Made by a program: the position numbers and the translations under genes. This document shows positions 45,101 through 54,415 of a stretch of DNA of 64,000 nucleotides, in pieces; position 1 is the stretch's first letter; the number at the start of each line of letters is the position of its first letter. Source of the stretch: Flavihumibacter stibioxidans (lineage in GTDB: Bacteria > Bacteroidota > Bacteroidia > Chitinophagales > Chitinophagaceae); the NCBI RefSeq assembly GCF_014332695.1, contig NZ_MBUA01000027.1, positions 124,001 to 188,000 on the forward strand, written 5' to 3'. A model generated the notes under the pieces. It saw nothing but the letters and a program-made list of their open reading frames with translations, made no database searches and was not told the origin of the DNA.

Positions 45101-46926
45101 AATTTCGGAACTTTTCCCGACAGGTCTACAAGTCCCTTCATGGTGGCTTCCAGGTGTTCGTCGTTTACTGCAAGGTTTCCATTGAAAAGACGGCGGGCAA
45201 ATTTTCCGTCAATATCGATATCGCGATATTCATAACCATTGTAAACGATAAAGGGGATACGCCCTTTGAGGCCGGCATCCAGGGTGTTCAGGCTGAAACC
45301 CTTACCCTTGATATCACCTTCTACAGCAAAACTTCCCAGCAGTGTATTGTCGATGAATTTTCCCAGGTTGAATTCCTCTGTGCGGATGGTTCCCGAATAA
45401 AGAGGGACCCCATTAGCCGGGAATTTCATGTTTACATCCGTGGAAATACTTCCCAGGGCAGTTTCTATAGTACCGTAGGTGACAAAATTTTTCAGAAAGC
45501 CGGTAAAGTTTCCTTTGAAACGGAGGTATTCGAGCAGGTCAAGCCTTGGCTCGGTGATGTTTTTGATTTTTGGTACAATGCGTTGTACATCCGCATAGGT
45601 TGTCCTGAATTCCCGCGCAGTGAAATCAATAAAGGTCTTATCGGGATCTGGCAGGCCAATCAAACTGAAATCGCCATTCAGGTAGGTCTGGTCACCGGAC
45701 TTCACTTCGATGTTCTTTCCGCTCAGGTCGCTGATGGTGCCCCTTGCTTTACCGGAGATGGTTAAACGCTGTTTCCAGTCTGCCAGTTCGGGGGTGAAAT
45801 ATGCAATATCATCACTGTGGATGACGGCTTCCGCAAAGTTGCCTTCAAGCCTGATCCTGTCAAGGAAATATCCCATGTCATCAAAACTGTCATAACGCAT
45901 GGCGAAGTAGTTCTTCAGCCGGCTTTTTTCTGTCCTGATGTGTAGCTGCTCAAATACCATTGCTTCGGGATGAAAGCGCATATTTGCCTCCAGCTGTTTT
46001 ACCTCAAACCCGCTTCGTTCCCTGGTGGCGATGCGGATGGCCCCGCTGAAGGTATCGTTTACCAGTTTTACATCTGTAAATCTGCTGTTGATGTTTCCGA
46101 AGAGGAAATGCGCACCGTCAAAATAGTAATAAGGCTTTCTCTCCGTTTCAATATCATTTTTGAACACCCCGTTCTTTATGGTTACCGTTTTTATACCGAG
46201 CGACCATTTGCCCGGATTCCAGCGGAGATGGTCCGGATCGTTGGGAGGGATGCTGTCTGTTATGACCCTTTTACGCGGCGGCCGGTTACCGGTATAATTG
46301 TATATGGAAAATACAGGCTCTGCCAGGTCGAGGTTGCGGATGCTGATTTTTTTATTCGGGATGTCAAACTGTTCGGCTTCGAGAACGAGTGATCCCAGCG
46401 ACAGTCCAAGGTTTTCTCCCCGCCATGCATCCTGCTGCAGCACCCTGATGTTTTTTAAGTCGACGGTTTTGATCGAGAGTTCAATGGGTTGTTTTTCTTT
46501 GGTGGATGGGGGTCCTGAAAAATAATCCACCAGGAACTGGTAGTTCCAGACGGAATCGGTTCGTTTCAGGTGGATCATGGTACTTTCCAGCCCGATGTAT
46601 TTCAGCTCGATCTTATCCTTGAAGAAAAACCAGTCCGTGATATTAACCTTAACAGCACCGGCATACAGAAGGGTATCCTTATTATGGTCACGAACCAGCG
46701 TGCCTTTCAGTTCGAGTTTGTCAAAAAAATCAATATCGATGTAGGATACCTTAACCTCTGTATTGAGTGCTTTGGAAAGCCTGTTTGCTGCCTGCCGGGC
46801 AAGGTAATTCTGCATAAACCCGGTTTGCAGCAAAAAATAGATCAATACCACCAGGGTTAGCAGCGATAATAATATGTAACCAATTATGGAGAGTATTCTT
46901 TTCAGGATCCGGCGATTAACATTCAA
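42118..46926 (-). CDS. TamB-like translocation/assembly module protein (DUF490)
   Basis: A 1602-residue AsmA/TamB-type protein. One N-terminal TM helix (about 11-34) anchors it in the inner membrane. A very long beta-rich, repetitive periplasmic body should form a hydrophobic-groove taco shape bridging to the outer membrane. The C-terminal DUF490 domain (last 400 residues or so) includes GSYDFNFQAWKKNF and the final barrel-interaction part. The family aids outer membrane protein insertion or phospholipid transport. No tamA gene is next to it, which is common in Bacteroidota. Confidence 0.9.
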   Translation of the reverse strand: MNVNRRILKRILSIIGYILLSLLTLVVLIYFLLQTGFMQNYLARQAANRLSKALNTEVKVSYIDIDFFDKLELKGTLVRDHNKDTLLYAGAVKVNITDWFFFKDKIELKYIGLESTMIHLKRTDSVWNYQFLVDYFSGPPSTKEKQPIELSIKTVDLKNIRVLQQDAWRGENLGLSLGSLVLEAEQFDIPNKKISIRNLDLAEPVFSIYNYTGNRPPRKRVITDSIPPNDPDHLRWNPGKWSLGIKTVTIKNGVFKNDIETERKPYYYFDGAHFLFGNINSRFTDVKLVNDTFSGAIRIATRERSGFEVKQLEANMRFHPEAMVFEQLHIRTEKSRLKNYFAMRYDSFDDMGYFLDRIRLEGNFAEAVIHSDDIAYFTPELADWKQRLTISGKARGTISDLSGKNIEVKSGDQTYLNGDFSLIGLPDPDKTFIDFTAREFRTTYADVQRIVPKIKNITEPRLDLLEYLRFKGNFTGFLKNFVTYGTIETALGSISTDVNMKFPANGVPLYSGTIRTEEFNLGKFIDNTLLGSFAVEGDIKGKGFSLNTLDAGLKGRIPFIVYNGYEYRDIDIDGKFARRLFNGNLAVNDEHLEATMKGLVDLSGKVPKFNFDALIVNANLRNMRFSKEELDINGTFNMDFTGNTVDNFIGTARVSDASIFKNGQRISFDSLFVESSLQSNGNKTITVKSNEFEGVLAGKFNISSLPDAFQTFLNRYYPSYIAASKRKVSNNFSFFITTRKVDDYLDLLDKRLKGFNYSTINGRLNTDENIFDVDADIPQFGYNKLAFSNVKLEGRGNYDSLAVSTIVGDIQVNDSLHFPGSQVSVSASNDLSKVHISTSANQTLNRADISGEVQTLKNGIRVLFNPSSFDINEKEWVIENGGEIILTKELVTTDGVRIYSGDQEIMITSAPSSIGKGNDLKVDLKQINIGDFAPFFVKSNRLEGLFTGTVEVIDPFTNLQVEANARADQFRLDNDSIGVLDISSTYSSRSGKVTFKTISANENYNFDLAGLVNTKDSLADQVDITVNLQRTKISLLQQYLTGIFSKLDGNATGQLRIAGKGGNLKYLGDISLQDGGLLVDYTKVYYKIPSALVKFSDGLIDFGRFQLQDTLGNKGELLEGKLYHNNFNDMAFDFNVRTSKLLLLNTTSLDNKYFYGNVVGKANMRFSGPMYDMNMDVSGEPTDSSNIYIATGSSRQSAEADFIVWKEYGKEMEAYKPYGEESNLTIGLDITANNKANVYMIIDEATGDIISAKGHGNLKMRVGTNENLTMTGRYDIENGSYDFNFQAWKKNFKLLPERNNYISWNGDPYEATMKIDALYEANNVKFSDLLSSGGFGVDDERVKRYRGTVYIIANITEKLSAPRIRFQIELPDNSPIRNNFQAQTLLSIIHKDENELNKQVSYLILFNNFGPLTAAGSLQNNSSSFANTAFESLVVSSISGFLSNVISNEFSKILQNVFNDKSLQLNMSASLYSGTNISGQSNSQILLPDRTNINLSVAKSYLNERLTFMVGSAIDFGINSRQSATFQFLPDVSAEYKLTPDGKFRITFFYRNNWSYVYQSALQRSGISLSYRKEFDRIRELFTRKKKKASIILPVSTDSTEQ

Positions 46927-47054
46927 AATTAATTATTCGCTACGTTGCAGGCCTTAATATTCTATAAACTAACGAAATTACTATTTGAGACGGTTATTCC
47001 GGCTGATGGGTTTAATTGATTTTAACATAGAATTTTGGGGGCGGGGAAAGATTT

Positions 47055-47108
47055 CTCCCGTCTGGGTGGCTGAGGCGAAAGGCAGCGATCTGCCACCCGA
47101 CGGGTGAA
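47055..47108. repeat. imperfect hairpin containing the CACCCGACGGGTG core
   Basis: CACCCGACGGGTGAA at 47094-47108 matches the palindrome at 1768-1784. Upstream TCCCGTCTGGGTGGC (47056-47070) pairs with GCCACCCGACGGG with one bulge, forming a longer stem around a GGCGAAAGGC-type loop. It lies between kdsA (end) and the TamB-like gene (start). The rest of the 210-bp gap shows no gene. Confidence 0.7.
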
Positions 47109-47136
47109 ATCCGGGATCAGGAGAAAAAGCCGCTGG

Positions 47137-47958
47137 TCAGATGACGGCTTTTCTGAGTTTAACGAGTTCCTGGAGCAGGCTCTCCAGGCGGTCGAGTTGC
47201 AGCATGTTTGCGCCGTCACTGAGCGCAATGGCCGGATTGGGATGGGTTTCGATAAACAGTCCATCTGCCCCCGCAGCAATTGCCGCCTTGGCAACTGTGC
47301 CGATCAACTGGGGGTTACCGCCGGTAATGCCCGATACCTGGTTGGGTTGCTGCAGGCTGTGGGTACAATCCATCACAACCGGCACACCATGTTCTTTCAT
47401 CCAGGGAATATTGCGGTAGTCAACCACCAGGTCCTGGTAACCAAAGGTGGTTCCTCTTTCTGTAAGAATGATTTTTTCGTTTCCGGCATTACGGATTTTT
47501 TCCACGGCGAATTTCATGGATTGCCCGCTCAGGAATTGTCCCTTCTTAACATTAACGACTTTGCCCGTTTCTGCGGCAGCAATAAGCAGGTCGGTTTGCC
47601 GGCACAGAAAGGCGGGTATCTGCAGTATGTCGGCGTACCTGGCAGCAGGGGCGGCCTCGTCATGTGCGTGAATGTCGGTGGTGGTGGGTAAATTAAATGC
47701 CTCGCCGGTTTTTTTCAGCAGGCTCAGCCCCAGTTCATCGCCAAGTCCGGTAAAGGAACTTGCGCTGGTGCGGTTGGCCTTCCTGTAGGAAGATTTGAAA
47801 ATATAGGGAATGCCCAGGTTGCGGCAGATGCTGCTTACCCTTCCGGCCACTTCCATAAGCAGCTCTTCACTTTCAATTACACACGGTCCGGCAATCAGGA
47901 AAAAATTCTTCTCGTCGTATGATTGACCCTTGAACAGGTCGGTAAGGAATGGTTGCAT
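47137..47958 (-). CDS. kdsA: 3-deoxy-8-phosphooctulonate (KDO-8-P) synthase
   Basis: Condenses PEP with arabinose 5-phosphate for the KDO of lipopolysaccharide inner core. I chose the ATG at 47958 because the resulting 273-residue protein starts like the family and the longer frame to 48138 would run through the promoter. LIAGPCVIES, FKSSYRKANRTS, KKGQFLS, ERGTTFGYQDLVVD and DCTHSLQQP are all conserved. It is divergent from tdh across 88 bp. Confidence 0.95.
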   Translation of the reverse strand: MQPFLTDLFKGQSYDEKNFFLIAGPCVIESEELLMEVAGRVSSICRNLGIPYIFKSSYRKANRTSASSFTGLGDELGLSLLKKTGEAFNLPTTTDIHAHDEAAPAARYADILQIPAFLCRQTDLLIAAAETGKVVNVKKGQFLSGQSMKFAVEKIRNAGNEKIILTERGTTFGYQDLVVDYRNIPWMKEHGVPVVMDCTHSLQQPNQVSGITGGNPQLIGTVAKAAIAAGADGLFIETHPNPAIALSDGANMLQLDRLESLLQELVKLRKAVI

Positions 47959-47962
47959 GCGG

Positions 47963-47970
47963 CAAAGATA
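47963..47970 (-). promoter_or_regulatory. -7 promoter element for kdsA
   Basis: Reading on the minus strand, TATCTTTG fits TAnnTTTG and sits just upstream of the kdsA start. The -33 region is weak. Confidence 0.5.
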
Positions 47971-48018
47971 AGAAGAGGAAGGAGTAATAAACCCCATACA
48001 AATAACCATATTCCTCCT

Positions 48019-48027
48019 TAGGTTTGC
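48019..48027 (+). promoter_or_regulatory. -7 promoter element for tdh
   Basis: TAGGTTTGC fits TAnnTTTGC, 19 bp before the tdh ATG. No good -33 TTTG is seen. Confidence 0.45.
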
Positions 48028-48046
48028 ATCTTTAAATTGCCTGCAC

Positions 48047-49006
48047 ATGACAAGAGAAAAAATCCTGGTTATCGGCGCTTGCGGACAGATAGGCGTTGAA
48101 CTGACCCTTGCCCTTCGTAAAATATATGGTAACAACAACGTTATTGCTTCTGACCTTCGGGAGGAAAACGAATTACTGAAAGGAACAGGTCCCTATGTTT
48201 CCATCGACGCGCTGAACAAAGAGATGCTTCATGTACTGGTTATCCGCCAGAATATCACCCAGGTTTACCTGCTGGCAGCCATCCTTTCCGCCACTGGTGA
48301 AAAAAATCCAAACCTCGCCTGGCACCTGAATATGCAGAGCCTGCTCAATGTGCTGGATATTGCCCGCGAGGAAAAGCTGCACAAGGTTTACTGGCCCTCA
48401 TCCATCGCTGTTTTTGGCCCTACCTCCCCCAAAAAGGATTGCCCGCAATACACCATCATTGAACCTACCACCGTTTATGGTATTTCCAAGTACGCGGGTG
48501 AGTTCTGGTGCAATTATTATTTCCAGCGTTTTGGCGTGGATGTGCGCAGCCTCCGTTACCCCGGACTGATCAGCTATAAGTCTGCGCCAGGTGGTGGTAC
48601 AACTGATTATGCTGTGGAAATCTTTCACGAGGCGCTGGAGCAAAAAAACTACAAATGCTTTCTGAAAGAGGATACCTACCTGCCCATGATGTATATGCCC
48701 GATGCCATCAGGGCCACGATAGAGTTGATGGAGGCACCGGCAGACAGGATATCGGTCCGGACTTCCTATAATCTTTCCGGTGTAAGCTTCTCTCCAAAGG
48801 AAATCGCAGCCGCAATCAAAAAACATATTCCGGAATTTACCATCAATTATGAATCTGACTACCGGCAGGCTATAGCCGACAGCTGGCCTCAAAGTATTGA
48901 TGACAGTATTGCCCGCCGTGACTGGGGATGGAACCATGAGTATGACCTCTCAAAAATGACGGCAGACATGCTCGAAAACCTCAGGCATGAACTAGCCGGG
49001 AATTAA
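48047..49006 (+). CDS. L-threonine 3-dehydrogenase (SDR/epimerase type)
   Basis: NAD-dependent oxidation of L-threonine to 2-amino-3-ketobutyrate, the first step of threonine degradation to glycine. The protein is an extended SDR of 319 residues: VIGACGQIGVELT (NAD loop), YLLAAILSATGEKNP, SSIAVFGP, and YGISKYAGE with the catalytic Tyr-x-x-x-Lys. RYPGLISYKSAPGGGTTDYA and SYNLSGVSFSP are specific to this dehydrogenase type rather than to sugar epimerases. Tdh identity is inferred from these motifs. Confidence 0.9.
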   Translation: MTREKILVIGACGQIGVELTLALRKIYGNNNVIASDLREENELLKGTGPYVSIDALNKEMLHVLVIRQNITQVYLLAAILSATGEKNPNLAWHLNMQSLLNVLDIAREEKLHKVYWPSSIAVFGPTSPKKDCPQYTIIEPTTVYGISKYAGEFWCNYYFQRFGVDVRSLRYPGLISYKSAPGGGTTDYAVEIFHEALEQKNYKCFLKEDTYLPMMYMPDAIRATIELMEAPADRISVRTSYNLSGVSFSPKEIAAAIKKHIPEFTINYESDYRQAIADSWPQSIDDSIARRDWGWNHEYDLSKMTADMLENLRHELAGN

Positions 49007-49062
49007 GCCTGGCAGGCAACTGTGGCCATTATGATGTATTTTACAGGTTAAGATTGAAGAAT

Positions 49063-50292
49063 ATGAGGATGTTATCTGTTTTCCTGGCGGCAATTTTCCT
49101 GGTATCGGCTAACCTCGATGCTCAAACGCTGAAATCCGGTTTGTGGAAAGGTCAGTTGCTGAGAGCCGATGGGCATCATATTGTATTCAATTTCGATGTC
49201 AGCTATCACAATCGCCGACCTGTTATCCGCATCCACAATGCACAGGAAAGGCTGGAGGTAAGGCAGATTAATTTAAAAGGTGATTCTGTTTTTATTGAAA
49301 TGCCATTTTTTGAAGCGTCTTTCGCCCTTGAGTTACAGGCAGACGGATCTCTCAGGGGAAACTGGATTAAGGGTACCGCCGGCAATAATCTCGTGATGCC
49401 ATTCATGGCAAAATACGGGAAAGAACCCCGTTTCCTTCCGGGTGCCCCGCCCAGGTTCCGGGTCAGCGGAAAGTGGGAACTGGAGATCATTCGTCCGAAT
49501 GGCACCACAAGGCCGGCTATTGCTGAACTGGAACAAAAAGGAAGCCGGCTAACAGGAACGATTCTTACCCCAACCGGCGATTACAGATACCTGGATGGTA
49601 TTGTAAAAGGGGACAGCCTGTTCCTGAGTACGTTTAACGGCAGCCATGTCTATTTTATTTCCGCTGGCATTAAAGATGAAAACACCATCAGCGGGGGAGG
49701 CATTTATGCAGGCCCTACAACGGTTGAAAAACTCAGCGGTCGCAGGAATGATTCTGCTGGTCTTTCCAGGGAGGCTTTTGCTATTCATGTAAAGCCGGGT
49801 GCGGGGCCCCTGGACTTTCGTTTCCCCGACCTGGATGGAAATATGGTCGGTATCAGAGACGAACGCTTTCAGAATAAAGTGGTGATCATACAACTGATGG
49901 GAAGCTGGTGCCCCAATTGCATGGATGAAACAAACTTCCTGAGCGCTTACTATAAAAAGAATTTCACGAGGGGACTTGAAATAATATCCCTGGCATATGA
50001 ATACAGCACTGATGTGGAAAGGTCCAGGAAAAGCCTGAAAAAATTGCAGCAGCGTTTCGCCGTGACCTACCCCATGCTGATTACCGGGGTGACCAGTTCA
50101 GACACGCTTCGTACTGAAAAGACACTGCCCCAGCTCAGCCCTATAAAGGCGTTCCCCAGCCTGATATTTATCGGAAGGGACGGCGGGGTGAAAAAAGTGC
50201 ATTCTGGATTTTACGGACCAGCTACCGGCGACCAGTATACGAATTTTATAAAAGAGTTTGAAGATACCGTTGAATCCCTGCTAAAGGATTAA
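49063..50292 (+). CDS. TlpA-family thioredoxin-like protein with N-terminal beta domain
   Basis: An exported redox protein of about 409 residues. I use the ATG at 49063; the frame extends to a TTG at 49054. Signal peptide ends LDAQ. Residues about 25-240 form a beta-rich region of repeated GxW/GTI-like hairpins (SGLWKGQL; SGKWELEI), unlike a catalytic fold I know. Residues about 255-405 are a thioredoxin fold with WCPNCMDE, a CxxC active site. It is likely a periplasmic disulfide reductase or respiratory-assembly protein. It follows tdh by 56 bp and converges on dapB. Confidence 0.87.
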   Translation: MRMLSVFLAAIFLVSANLDAQTLKSGLWKGQLLRADGHHIVFNFDVSYHNRRPVIRIHNAQERLEVRQINLKGDSVFIEMPFFEASFALELQADGSLRGNWIKGTAGNNLVMPFMAKYGKEPRFLPGAPPRFRVSGKWELEIIRPNGTTRPAIAELEQKGSRLTGTILTPTGDYRYLDGIVKGDSLFLSTFNGSHVYFISAGIKDENTISGGGIYAGPTTVEKLSGRRNDSAGLSREAFAIHVKPGAGPLDFRFPDLDGNMVGIRDERFQNKVVIIQLMGSWCPNCMDETNFLSAYYKKNFTRGLEIISLAYEYSTDVERSRKSLKKLQQRFAVTYPMLITGVTSSDTLRTEKTLPQLSPIKAFPSLIFIGRDGGVKKVHSGFYGPATGDQYTNFIKEFEDTVESLLKD

Positions 50293-50321
50293 TCCTTCTT
50301 CGCGGACACCCGTGCGGGCAA

Positions 50322-51038
50322 TCAGAAACCAAGCACATCCTTCATGCCGTAAATGCCTTTCCTGCCGGCCAGGAATTCGGCAGCCATTACAGCACCGGTG
50401 GCGAAACCGGTACGGTTATGCGCAGTATGGATAATTTCTATATCATCGATGGCGGAACTGTATAAAACCTTGTGTGTGCCGGGGGCAGGATCAATCCGCT
50501 CGCTGACGATCGCCAGTTCCTCCGGTTTGCCGGATGCATGGTTAACCCACTTTTTTAAACGGGGGATATGGTGCATGATCTGCTCTGCCAGGGTAACAGC
50601 AGTACCGGAAGGGGCGTCTTTTTTCTGGGTGTGATGGATTTCCTCCATTGAAACGGCATACTCCGACTGGTTGGCCATCAGGGCAGCCAGCTTTTTGTTG
50701 AGTTCAAAAAACAGGTTAACGCCGACGGAATAATTACTGGCATATAAAAACGCGCCCTGCTTTTGCAGGCAATACTCTTCCACCGCCTCGTATTTGTCGA
50801 GCCATCCCGTTGAGCCGCACACAACCGGGGTATTGTATTCCAGCAGTTTCATCACATTTTCATAGGCACTGTGGGGGCTCGTGAATTCTATGGCTACATC
50901 GGCTTTGGACAGGTTTTCATGGTTCATTTCATGTGCATTGTTTATATCGATTTTCAATACAATTTCATGACCCCGCTGCAGGGCAATGGCTTCGATTGCC
51001 TGTCCCATTTTACCATATCCGATGAGTGCGATTTTCAT
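50322..51038 (-). CDS. dapB: 4-hydroxy-tetrahydrodipicolinate reductase
   Basis: Reduces hydroxy-tetrahydrodipicolinate with NAD(P)H in the lysine/diaminopimelate pathway. IGYGKMGQA is the dinucleotide loop. CGSTGW and NYSVGVNLFF are conserved, and EIHHTQKKDAPSGTA contains the catalytic His-His and Lys. 238 residues is a normal length. It is the last gene of the parA-parB-DUF5683-dapB run on the minus strand. The pathway partner dapD lies at 57072. Confidence 0.95.
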   Translation of the reverse strand: MKIALIGYGKMGQAIEAIALQRGHEIVLKIDINNAHEMNHENLSKADVAIEFTSPHSAYENVMKLLEYNTPVVCGSTGWLDKYEAVEEYCLQKQGAFLYASNYSVGVNLFFELNKKLAALMANQSEYAVSMEEIHHTQKKDAPSGTAVTLAEQIMHHIPRLKKWVNHASGKPEELAIVSERIDPAPGTHKVLYSSAIDDIEIIHTAHNRTGFATGAVMAAEFLAGRKGIYGMKDVLGF

Positions 51039-51143
51039 TTTTATCCGGGAGTTTTAAAGTTGTTTATTTTGCTGATAAATCTGTAAGAGAGGTAAATTAT
51101 ATCATGGCAAAGCTACTTAAATTGAAGCAAGCTGCCATTTGCC

Positions 51144-51896
51144 CTACTTGCCAAACAGGGTCTTAGGCTTCGCCTTGTGCAGGTCGAATACCAGTGAAAT
51201 ACCTGTTCCGGCAGGCATTCCGCCGGCAACAGGCTGGGAGGGAAGCATTGGTTTCAATTTCATGCTCAGGGTAGGACTCACATCAAATTCCTTCAGGTGT
51301 GCATCCACGGTGGCATCAATCACATTAAGTCCCCAGAACAACAGAAACACCAGGACGGAATAGTCGATATTTCTCCTGAACTCCCTGCGGTAATTGTCGA
51401 GTGATGTGGTATAACCGCCTTCCACAAATGGTTTGAGATAATCGGCCACATTTACCCAGTTGGCAGTGTCTTTACCAACCGTAACCCTATAGGCGTACCG
51501 TACTTCCTTGTAGGTTTTAATATTGTCAAAGAAGATATAGCCGGTTACTCCGAGTGCCGCATATACTACCGGGATCTTCCAGTATTTCTTATTGTATGCC
51601 TGTCCCCAGCCGGGAATAATGGCCGAACGTATGGTGGCCTTGCGGGGATCATGTTTTTTTGGTTCCATTTTCCCCGAAGGCAGGCTGTCCTTTTGGGCTG
51701 TTTCTGAAGGGATGGCTGATTTAATGGTCTGGCCACCCACTTTGGTGATGACGGAATCTGCCGGTGCTGCGGGAACCACTACCATAGGAACCGTATCAAC
51801 GGGAACAGGCTTTCGGGTGGTGTCCACCTGCGAAAAAACTGGTACTCCCGCCAGCAGGGCGGCAGTAATGCATCCGATCAGGAATCTGTTTTTCAT
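51144..51896 (-). CDS. DUF5683 domain protein
   Basis: A 250-residue envelope protein with a signal peptide (ends PVFSQ), a Pro/Val-rich spacer, and a C-terminal DUF5683 region that starts PRKATIRSAIIPGWGQAYNKKYWKIP (quoted in parts: SAIIPGWGQAYN, WKIPVVY). Two or three hydrophobic helices follow (GYIFFDNI; LVFLLFWGLNVIDATV). Bacteroidota often keep this gene between parB and dapB. Function unknown. It lies 4 bp after parB. Confidence 0.88.
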   Translation of the reverse strand: MKNRFLIGCITAALLAGVPVFSQVDTTRKPVPVDTVPMVVVPAAPADSVITKVGGQTIKSAIPSETAQKDSLPSGKMEPKKHDPRKATIRSAIIPGWGQAYNKKYWKIPVVYAALGVTGYIFFDNIKTYKEVRYAYRVTVGKDTANWVNVADYLKPFVEGGYTTSLDNYRREFRRNIDYSVLVFLLFWGLNVIDATVDAHLKEFDVSPTLSMKLKPMLPSQPVAGGMPAGTGISLVFDLHKAKPKTLFGK

Positions 51897-51900
51897 GCGA

Positions 51901-52818
51901 TCAATTCACCGTAACACCCATCGCTTCCAGGATCTTGTTCAGTTCCTGGATTGAGTAATATTCAAGGGTAATACTGCCATGGCCTTTTTTACTATGGTTG
52001 AGTTTTACCCGGGTGCTGAAATGGGACGCTAAATTATCTTCTATTTTCTTGTAAGCAGGCGGCAGTGAAGTTTTTGCCTCAGTTTTAACAGCCGGGGCAT
52101 CTTCCTTGTACATCTTGCGCACCAGTTCTTCGGTCTGGCGAACGGAAAGTCCCTTTGTTTTAATCTCATTGAAAATATACAACTGCTTGTCCACCACGTC
52201 CACATTGATCAGGGCACGTGCATGGCCCATGGAGATATCTCCATTGCGTACAGCAACCTGGATATCCGGTGGCAGTCTCAGCAGCCGGATATAGTTGGCA
52301 ACCGTGCTTCTTTCCTTGCCCATGCGCTCGGCCACCTGTTCCTGTGTGTAGTTCAGTTCGTCCATCATGCGCTTATAACTCAGGCTCACTTCGATGGCAT
52401 TGAGGTCTTCGCGCTGAAGGTTTTCCAGTAGGGCCAGTTCCAGCAATTGCTGGTCATCGGCCTGGCGGATATAAGCCGGCAGGTCTTTGAGTCCTGCGAT
52501 TTTTGATGCCCTGAACCTTCTTTCTCCTGAAATCAGGCGGTATTTGCCGTTAGGGAGTTTCGATACGGTAATGGGCTGTATGATATCATGGATTTTGATT
52601 GAGGCGGCCAGTTCATTCAGGGCCTGCTCATCAAAATCATGGCGGGGTTGTTTCGGGTTGGTTTCGATCTGGCCGATAGGGATACGAAGCATGCTGGTAG
52701 CGGCTTCCACTACCTGTGGCTTCAGTTGTCCGGCAGTATTCTTCAGATCGGCATCAATATTCTGCAACAAGGAACGGATTCCTTTTCCAAGCGCTTCTTT
52801 TTTATCTGGTTTGTTCAT
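51901..52818 (-). CDS. parB: ParB/Spo0J chromosome partitioning protein
   Basis: CTP-dependent DNA clamp that loads at parS and spreads. The 305-residue protein shows GERRFRA and ENLQREDLNAIE (CTP-binding boxes), then a helix-turn-helix (NYTQEQVAERMGKERSTVANY) and a C-terminal dimer domain. A Lys-rich N-terminus (LGKGIRSLL) is the ParA-stimulating peptide. It follows parA across a repeat-filled 45-bp gap. I did not find a convincing parS in the window. Confidence 0.95.
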   Translation of the reverse strand: MNKPDKKEALGKGIRSLLQNIDADLKNTAGQLKPQVVEAATSMLRIPIGQIETNPKQPRHDFDEQALNELAASIKIHDIIQPITVSKLPNGKYRLISGERRFRASKIAGLKDLPAYIRQADDQQLLELALLENLQREDLNAIEVSLSYKRMMDELNYTQEQVAERMGKERSTVANYIRLLRLPPDIQVAVRNGDISMGHARALINVDVVDKQLYIFNEIKTKGLSVRQTEELVRKMYKEDAPAVKTEAKTSLPPAYKKIEDNLASHFSTRVKLNHSKKGHGSITLEYYSIQELNKILEAMGVTVN

Positions 52819-52819
52819 G

Positions 52820-52868
52820 GTGAATGAGTCAATGGGTCAATGGGTCAATGAGTGAAAAAGTAATCAGG
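52820..52868. repeat. 8-bp GTCAATGG-type tandem repeat with GTGAAAAAGTAATCA tail
   Basis: GTGAATGA, GTCAATGG, GTCAATGG and GTCAATGA in register, then GTGAAAAAGTAATCA. The tail runs into the parA stop codon (52864-52866). Same family as 36713-36757. Confidence 0.85.
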
Positions 52869-53694
52869 CTTCTTCTTCCTCTTCGGGTTCTTCCATTTCT
52901 ATAATTCGTTCTTCCTGGCTGATACGGGTCATATTGTTTTTCTGCAGGATCTCTTTGGCCAGGTTCAGGTAATTCACCGAACCCTTGCTAAAGGCATCAT
53001 ATAATATTACCGGTTTTCCCACGGAGGGCGCTTCACTGATACGGGTGTTGCGGTGAACGATGGTATCAAATACCAGTTCGTCAAAATGACGCCTTACCTC
53101 GCTGACCACCTGGTTGCAGAGACGCAGGCGGCCATCGTACATAGTCATCAGGATTCCCTCGATCACCAGTTCGGGGTTCAGGCGGTTTTGAACGATCTTG
53201 ATGGTGTTCAGCAATTTGCCCAATCCTTCCAGGGCAAAAAACTCGGTCTGAACCGGTACGATGACAGAATTGGCGGCGGTCAGTGCATTTACCGTGATAA
53301 GGCCCAGGGAAGGGGAGCAGTCGATCACGATAAAGTCGTAATCATTCTGAATGGGTTCGAGAATGCCCTTCAACACATTTTCCCGGTTCGGGTAGTTGAT
53401 CATTTCGATCTCGGCGCCCACCAGGTCGATATGGGATGGCACTACATCGAGGTGCGGAATATCGGTTTTCAGGATCACATCCCGGATGGGCGTGCCGTTC
53501 ACCATACAATCGTACAGGCTCTGTGTAATATTGTGCAGGTCGAACCCTGTACCCGTGGTACTGTTTGCCTGTGGGTCGGCATCTACCAACAGGGTGCGGA
53601 ATTCCAGCACGGCAAAGCTCGCTGCCAGGTTGATGGCAGTGGTGGTTTTGCCTACACCACCCTTCTGATTTGCAACGCCAATGATTCTAGCCAT
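52864..53694 (-). CDS. parA: ParA/Soj partition ATPase
   Basis: ATP-driven partner of ParB on the nucleoid. KGGVGKTTT is the deviant Walker A (residues 11-19), VDADPQ the A' motif, and [15 protein letters not shown] the Walker B region. The C-terminus is an acidic Glu-rich tail (EEPEEEEEA). Length of 276 is normal. First gene of the parA-parB-DUF5683-dapB block. Confidence 0.96.
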   Translation of the reverse strand: MARIIGVANQKGGVGKTTTAINLAASFAVLEFRTLLVDADPQANSTTGTGFDLHNITQSLYDCMVNGTPIRDVILKTDIPHLDVVPSHIDLVGAEIEMINYPNRENVLKGILEPIQNDYDFIVIDCSPSLGLITVNALTAANSVIVPVQTEFFALEGLGKLLNTIKIVQNRLNPELVIEGILMTMYDGRLRLCNQVVSEVRRHFDELVFDTIVHRNTRISEAPSVGKPVILYDAFSKGSVNYLNLAKEILQKNNMTRISQEERIIEMEEPEEEEEA

Positions 53695-53734
53695 AATAAG
53701 ATCCTCGTTCTTGCTCTGTTTTTCAGGGTTCAGG

Positions 53735-54415
53735 TTATATACTGATGGTTTCGCCGATAGCGGCCAGGATCAGCTTTTTACCACCGGCAGAAAAAGTCTG
53801 CCTGGCGGCTTCATGATCAATTTTGATGTATCCGAATGTATCGTAATGAACACCAATAACCTGCTGGCACTGGATCATTTCAGCGCAGGCAAGTGCATCG
53901 GCGGCATTCATGGTAAAGTTGTCCCCAATTGGCAATACCGCAAAATTAAGTTTTGCCCACCGCGGAATGAGCTGCATGTCAAGGGTTAAAGCTGTGTCGC
54001 CGCTATAGTAGAAATTGCCGGCATCTGAATACACAATAAATCCCATGGGATTGCCGCCGTAACTACCGTCAGGAAGTCCGCTGGAATGCTGCGCAACCAC
54101 ACATTTCACCCTGAAATCACCAAAGTCCCGGCTTCCACCGATATTCATCGGGTGGGTATTTTCCACTCCCTGTTTATTCAGCCATTCGTGGATTTCCCAG
54201 TTGGCAATCATTTTGGCCCCGGTCCTTTTGGCAATGGAAACTCCATCCGCTATATGGTCCACATGCCCATGTGAAACCAGGATATAATCTGCTTTGATGC
54301 TGTTCACATCAATCCCTGCGGCCAGTTCATTGTAGCTGATGAAAGGGTCGAAAAGCAGGTTTTTACCATTGATGGATACGGAAAAACAGGAATGTCCGTA
54401 ATAGGTGAATTGCAT
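53735..54415 (-). CDS. UPF0173-type metallo-beta-lactamase-fold hydrolase
   Basis: A 226-residue MBL-fold protein of the UlaG/UPF0173 group. [11 protein letters not shown] is the HxHxDH metal site, YYSGDTALT and HYDTFGYIK supply the later Asp and His ligands, and YYGHSCF is the typical N-terminus. Substrate unknown. It is divergent from the flavin reductase gene. Confidence 0.92.
   Translation of the reverse strand: MQFTYYGHSCFSVSINGKNLLFDPFISYNELAAGIDVNSIKADYILVSHGHVDHIADGVSIAKRTGAKMIANWEIHEWLNKQGVENTHPMNIGGSRDFGDFRVKCVVAQHSSGLPDGSYGGNPMGFIVYSDAGNFYYSGDTALTLDMQLIPRWAKLNFAVLPIGDNFTMNAADALACAEMIQCQQVIGVHYDTFGYIKIDHEAARQTFSAGGKKLILAAIGETISI

Noticed and set aside
47959-48138. N-terminal extension of KdsA
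   Set aside because: The 273-residue form from 47958 matches the family; the extension crosses the kdsA and tdh promoter elements.
51901-53694. A parS site near parAB
   Set aside because: No TGTTTCACGTGAAACA-like 16-mer was found around these genes.
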